From contig JAEZAD010000144.1 of NCBI GenBank assembly GCA_023430565.1, forward strand, positions 1 through 35,318: 35,318 nt of DNA, read 5' to 3'. Below, piece after piece: positions 32,431-35,318 of this stretch (within the stretch, counting starts at the first letter, position 1; each line of letters starts with the position of its first letter). The translations under genes were made by a program, and so were the position numbers. This DNA comes from Verrucomicrobiota bacterium. GTDB taxonomy: Bacteria; Verrucomicrobiota; Verrucomicrobiia; Opitutales; Opitutaceae. A model generated the notes under the pieces. It was not told the DNA's origin, did not search any database, and was given only the letters and a program-made list of their open reading frames with translations.

Positions 32431-33687
32431 ATGCCAGAAGCCAAGTCCATCGAACTCTCGATCGTGATGCCCTGCCTCAACGAGGCGCGCACGTTGCCCA
32501 CGTGCGTGGCGAAGGCGCAGGCCTTTCTGGCGGGGGCGCAAGTGGACGGCGAAATCCTGGTGGCGGACAACGGCAGCACGGATGGATCGCGCGAGATCGC
32601 GGTGCGGCTCGGTGCGCGGCTGGTGGAGGTGCCGGTGCGCGGCTACGGCGCGGCGCTGCAGGCGGGAATCGCGGCGGCGCGCGGACGGTTCGTGATCATG
32701 GGCGATTCGGACGACAGCTACGATTTCCTGAACCTCGGCCCGTTTTTGGAGAAACTGCGCGAAGGCTACGATTTGGTGATGGGCAATCGTTTTCGTGGCG
32801 GGATCAAACCCGGCGCGATGCCGCTGTCGCATCGCTATTTTGGCAATCCGGCGCTGAGTGCGATCGGGCGTTTGTTTTTCCGCAACCGGTCGCTGGGCGA
32901 CTTTTACTGCGGGCTGCGGGGGTTTCGGAAGGACGCGGTGCAGCGACTCGAACTGCAGAGCCGCGGGATGGAGTTCGCGTTGGAGATGCTGATCAAGGCG
33001 GGCATGCACGGATTGAAAATCGCGGAAGTGCCGACGACGCTCTCGCCGGATGGTCGCGATCGGGCGCCCCATTTGCGGACGTATCGCGACGGTTGGCGGA
33101 GCCTGCGACTTTATCTGATGATGAGCCCGAAGTGGTTCTTCGGCGTGCCGGGCGCGGTGACGCTGGCGATCGGGACGATGGTGACGGGCGTGCTGGCGCT
33201 CGGGCCGCTGTCGGTCTTTGGCGTGAAGTTCGATTATCACACGATGATCTACGGCGCGGGCGCGGTGGTGGTCGGCTACCAGTCGCTGATGCTCGCGGCG
33301 TTTGCGAAGCTGATGGCGGTGGAGGCGGGGCTGCATCCGCCGGTGACGCGGCTGTGGTTTTTGGAAGAGCGGACGATGTTCGAGCGATTGCTGCTTGGGG
33401 GTGCGGTGCTCGCGGCGGTTGGCGTGGCGCTCGGAGTGCTCGCGACGCGCGACTGGTCGGCGGCGAACTTTGGCGATCTGAGTCCGACGGGCACGATCCG
33501 CCTCGTGATCTTCTCGGTGCTGGCGCTGGTGCTCGGCGGGCAGACGGCGCTCGCGGGGTGTTTTTTGGGAATGTTCAACCTGCTGGCCGGACGAAGACTG
33601 CAAGGGGCGGTCCGGCCTGTCCCCGCAGAAACGCCGCCTCCGGCGGAGCGTCGCCCCCTGCCGCGACTGGACTCGGCGCGCGCGTGA
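32431..33687 (+). CDS. GT2 family glycosyltransferase, polyprenyl-phosphate type
   Basis: A 418-residue protein. Residues about 8-230 are a GT2 domain of the dolichol-phosphate mannosyltransferase type: LSIVMPCLNEARTLPTC, ILVADNGSTDGS, YGAALQAGIAAARGRFVIMGDSDDSYDF (DSDD), and GDFYCGLRGFRKDAV. The C-terminal part has several membrane segments (for example GVPGAVTLAIGTMVTGVLAL and LVIFSVLALVLGGQTALAG) that would anchor it. It likely moves a sugar onto undecaprenyl phosphate. ATG 32431 is preferred to upstream in-frame codons because the lead lies in the gap between divergent genes. It is followed by a GT39-like membrane glycosyltransferase that may use the lipid-linked sugar. Confidence 0.92.
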   Translation: MPEAKSIELSIVMPCLNEARTLPTCVAKAQAFLAGAQVDGEILVADNGSTDGSREIAVRLGARLVEVPVRGYGAALQAGIAAARGRFVIMGDSDDSYDFLNLGPFLEKLREGYDLVMGNRFRGGIKPGAMPLSHRYFGNPALSAIGRLFFRNRSLGDFYCGLRGFRKDAVQRLELQSRGMEFALEMLIKAGMHGLKIAEVPTTLSPDGRDRAPHLRTYRDGWRSLRLYLMMSPKWFFGVPGAVTLAIGTMVTGVLALGPLSVFGVKFDYHTMIYGAGAVVVGYQSLMLAAFAKLMAVEAGLHPPVTRLWFLEERTMFERLLLGGAVLAAVGVALGVLATRDWSAANFGDLSPTGTIRLVIFSVLALVLGGQTALAGCFLGMFNLLAGRRLQGAVRPVPAETPPPAERRPLPRLDSARA

Positions 33688-33706
33688 CGGCGGCGCCTTT
33701 GCGACG

Positions 33707-35318
33707 ATGAAGGGAACGACCACAGTTCTCGAGCCGGTCGCTGGACCGGCGAGGCCGCGCGAGCGGCGCGTGGTGGCGTGGAAGCCGGCGTGGAGTTATG
33801 CGGCGATCGTGATGCTCGCGCTGCTGTTGTGGGTGCCGCGCTGGGCGGGGCCGATCGACCTGCGTTACGATGCCGCGGTCTACTATGTGCTCGGCACCTC
33901 GCTGGCGGAGGGGAAAGGCTATCGGCTGCTGAACGAACCGGGCGCACCGGAGGGAGTGCAGTATCCGCCGCTGCTGCCGGCGGCGATCGCGGCGGTGCAG
34001 AAGCTGGCAGGCACGGGCGATGCCGACGTCGTTGCGGTGTGGTTGAGGCGCGGATACGCGCTGTTGTTCGTCGGATTCGCCGTGGCGGTGCTGGCGCTGG
34101 CGCGGCGTTTTTTGCCGCCGCTGGCGGCGCTGGTGGCGGCGGCGCTCTGCGTGGCGCAGCCGAACGTGTATCTCGTGTCGGATGTATTGTTCACCGAATT
34201 GCCCTTCACGACGGCGGTGGTGGGGATGGCGCTGGTGTTGCAGGCGCGCCGTTTGGCGGAGCGGACGGCGCTGCGCGAAGGGGCGGCGTTCGCACTGGGG
34301 GCGGCGGCGTTTTTGCTGCGGTCGGCGGGAATCGCGGTGTTGGCGGCGTGGGTGGGCGAGGCGGTGCTGCGCAGGCAGTGGAAGCTGGCGGTGGGGCGCG
34401 CGGCGCTGGCGGCGCTGCCGGTGCTCGCGTGGCAGGCGCATGTGGCGCGCGTGACGGCGAGCGAGGATTACGAGCGGCCGGCTTATGCGTATCAGCGGGC
34501 CGATTACCAATTCTACAATGTGCCCTACGCGGAGAACATGGCGTTGATCGATCCGTTCCGGCCGGAGCTGGGGCGGGCGACGGCGGGAGATTGGGCGGCG
34601 CGGATCGGCGCGAACCTTGCGGCGATGCCGAGCGCGCTGGGCGAGGCGGTGAGCGGGAACGCGGGGTTTTGGCGGGCGCTCGTGAGAGGAGTGGGCGAGG
34701 AGCAGGTGAGGGAAGCGCGGTGGTTGAACGGCGTCTCGCGATTGCCGCTGTGGGTGTTGTGCGGTTTTGTGGTGGCGGGCGCGGTGGTGCTCGGGCGGCG
34801 GCGCGAGTGGTTGGTGGTGTTGTTCGCCGCGGGCTCGGTGGCGCTCGTGTGCACGACGCCGTGGCCGGGGCAGTTTGCGCGTTATGTGACGCCGATCGTG
34901 CCGTTCTTCACGATCGCAGCGGTGCTCGGGATGGCGGCGGCGGTCGATTATCTGAGGGCGCAGCCGCGGGTGCTGACGCGGCGGTTGCGGTGGTCGGTGG
35001 TGGCGCTCGGCGGGCTGGTGTTGACGCTGCAAGCGAACGGAGCGCGCGTGTTGTTTCAGGAACGACATCGCGAGCCGGCGACGCGCGTCGACGGTGCGGG
35101 GATCATGGCGCCGCGCCTCTTTTTTTACGGGCGCACATGGACGGAGTGGCAGAAGGCGATGGACTGGACCGCGCAGCAGGCGTCGCGGGACGACGTGGTG
35201 GCGACGACGTCGCCGCATCTGCTTTTTCTCAAGACCGGTTTGCGGGCGGTGATGCCACCGATGGAAGCCGATCCGGCGAAGGCGCGGGTGTTGCTCGCCG
35301 ATGCGGGCGTGACGTGGG
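33707..35318 (+). CDS. ArnT/GT39-like membrane glycosyltransferase (3' end cut by the window)
   Basis: At least 537 residues, open at the right edge of the window. The N-terminal part has a transmembrane segment (SYAAIVMLALLLWVP) followed by the loop motif DLRYDAAVYYVLGTSLAEGKGY, typical of the GT-C PMT_2/ArnT superfamily, and YPPLLPAAIA. Many hydrophobic segments follow (for example LLFVGFAVAVLALARRF). GT39-type proteins transfer a sugar from a polyprenyl-phosphate donor to an acceptor in the periplasm. It follows the GT2 gene by 19 bases, so the two form one unit: a lipid-linked sugar maker and its user. The acceptor is unknown. Confidence 0.88.
   Translation, partial: MKGTTTVLEPVAGPARPRERRVVAWKPAWSYAAIVMLALLLWVPRWAGPIDLRYDAAVYYVLGTSLAEGKGYRLLNEPGAPEGVQYPPLLPAAIAAVQKLAGTGDADVVAVWLRRGYALLFVGFAVAVLALARRFLPPLAALVAAALCVAQPNVYLVSDVLFTELPFTTAVVGMALVLQARRLAERTALREGAAFALGAAAFLLRSAGIAVLAAWVGEAVLRRQWKLAVGRAALAALPVLAWQAHVARVTASEDYERPAYAYQRADYQFYNVPYAENMALIDPFRPELGRATAGDWAARIGANLAAMPSALGEAVSGNAGFWRALVRGVGEEQVREARWLNGVSRLPLWVLCGFVVAGAVVLGRRREWLVVLFAAGSVALVCTTPWPGQFARYVTPIVPFFTIAAVLGMAAAVDYLRAQPRVLTRRLRWSVVALGGLVLTLQANGARVLFQERHREPATRVDGAGIMAPRLFFYGRTWTEWQKAMDWTAQQASRDDVVATTSPHLLFLKTGLRAVMPPMEADPAKARVLLADAGVTW

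Noticed and set aside
33575..35218. 547-residue minus-strand frame over the GT39-like gene
   Set aside because: His/Arg/Gln-rich shadow; the plus frame has clear membrane segments and a GT-C motif.

Overview
The window is a GC-rich (roughly 65%) chromosomal segment from a flagellated Gram-negative bacterium. The mix of genes (sigma-28-type flagellar promoters, a Maf-type flagellin glycosylation factor, sigma-54 regulator, DUF6580 membrane protein, many starts without a Shine-Dalgarno site) suggests Verrucomicrobiota, probably Opitutaceae (Opitutus-like). That placement is inference; no rRNA or other marker is present. No tRNA, rRNA, CRISPR array, transposase or prophage was seen.

Region 1 (1-5758) holds a giant fused glycosyltransferase (GT11-like, two tandem GT2 domains, an unassigned middle and a SPINDLY/O-GlcNAc-transferase-like C-terminus) and a probable GT-B-type partner. 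Region 2 (5852-13594) is a flagellar filament block: a Maf/DUF115 protein, two tandem 272-residue flagellins, then divergently fliD, a lipoprotein, a FlgM-like anti-sigma factor, fliS and a small FliT/FlgN-like protein. Region 3 (13816-18241) is signalling: an orphan 131-residue protein, a lone receiver, an NtrC-type sigma-54 activator, a CheX-like phosphatase and a receiver/pseudo-receiver/STAS protein. Seven sites with the sigma-28 layout (TAAA-like -35, exactly 11 bp, CCGAT-core -10) precede genes in regions 2 and 3, which suggests one FliA regulon restrained by the FlgM-like protein.

Region 4 (18476-24620) is housekeeping and mixed: a membrane-anchored coiled-coil protein, a small unknown, PhoH2 (PIN plus PhoH ATPase, with a perfect DnaA box just before it), a DUF6580 membrane protein, PduO-type cobalamin adenosyltransferase, a Gfo/Idh/MocA oxidoreductase and peptide deformylase. 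Region 5 (24682-32151) has a membrane protein paired with a coiled-coil protein that carries a protease-like but catalytically degenerate tail, a CHASE4 hybrid histidine kinase, a cysteine-less HMA-fold protein, a double PRC-barrel protein and a small MscS channel. Region 6 (32431-35318) is a polyprenyl-phosphate-type GT2 and a GT39/ArnT-like membrane glycosyltransferase cut by the window end.

The most unusual items are the N11-spaced sigma-28 set with two uncharacterised members, the GT11-GT2-GT2-SPY fusion, the CheX plus receiver/pseudo-receiver/STAS pair, and a hairpin-dense stretch (7615-7831) between flagellin and maf that may be a structured RNA.
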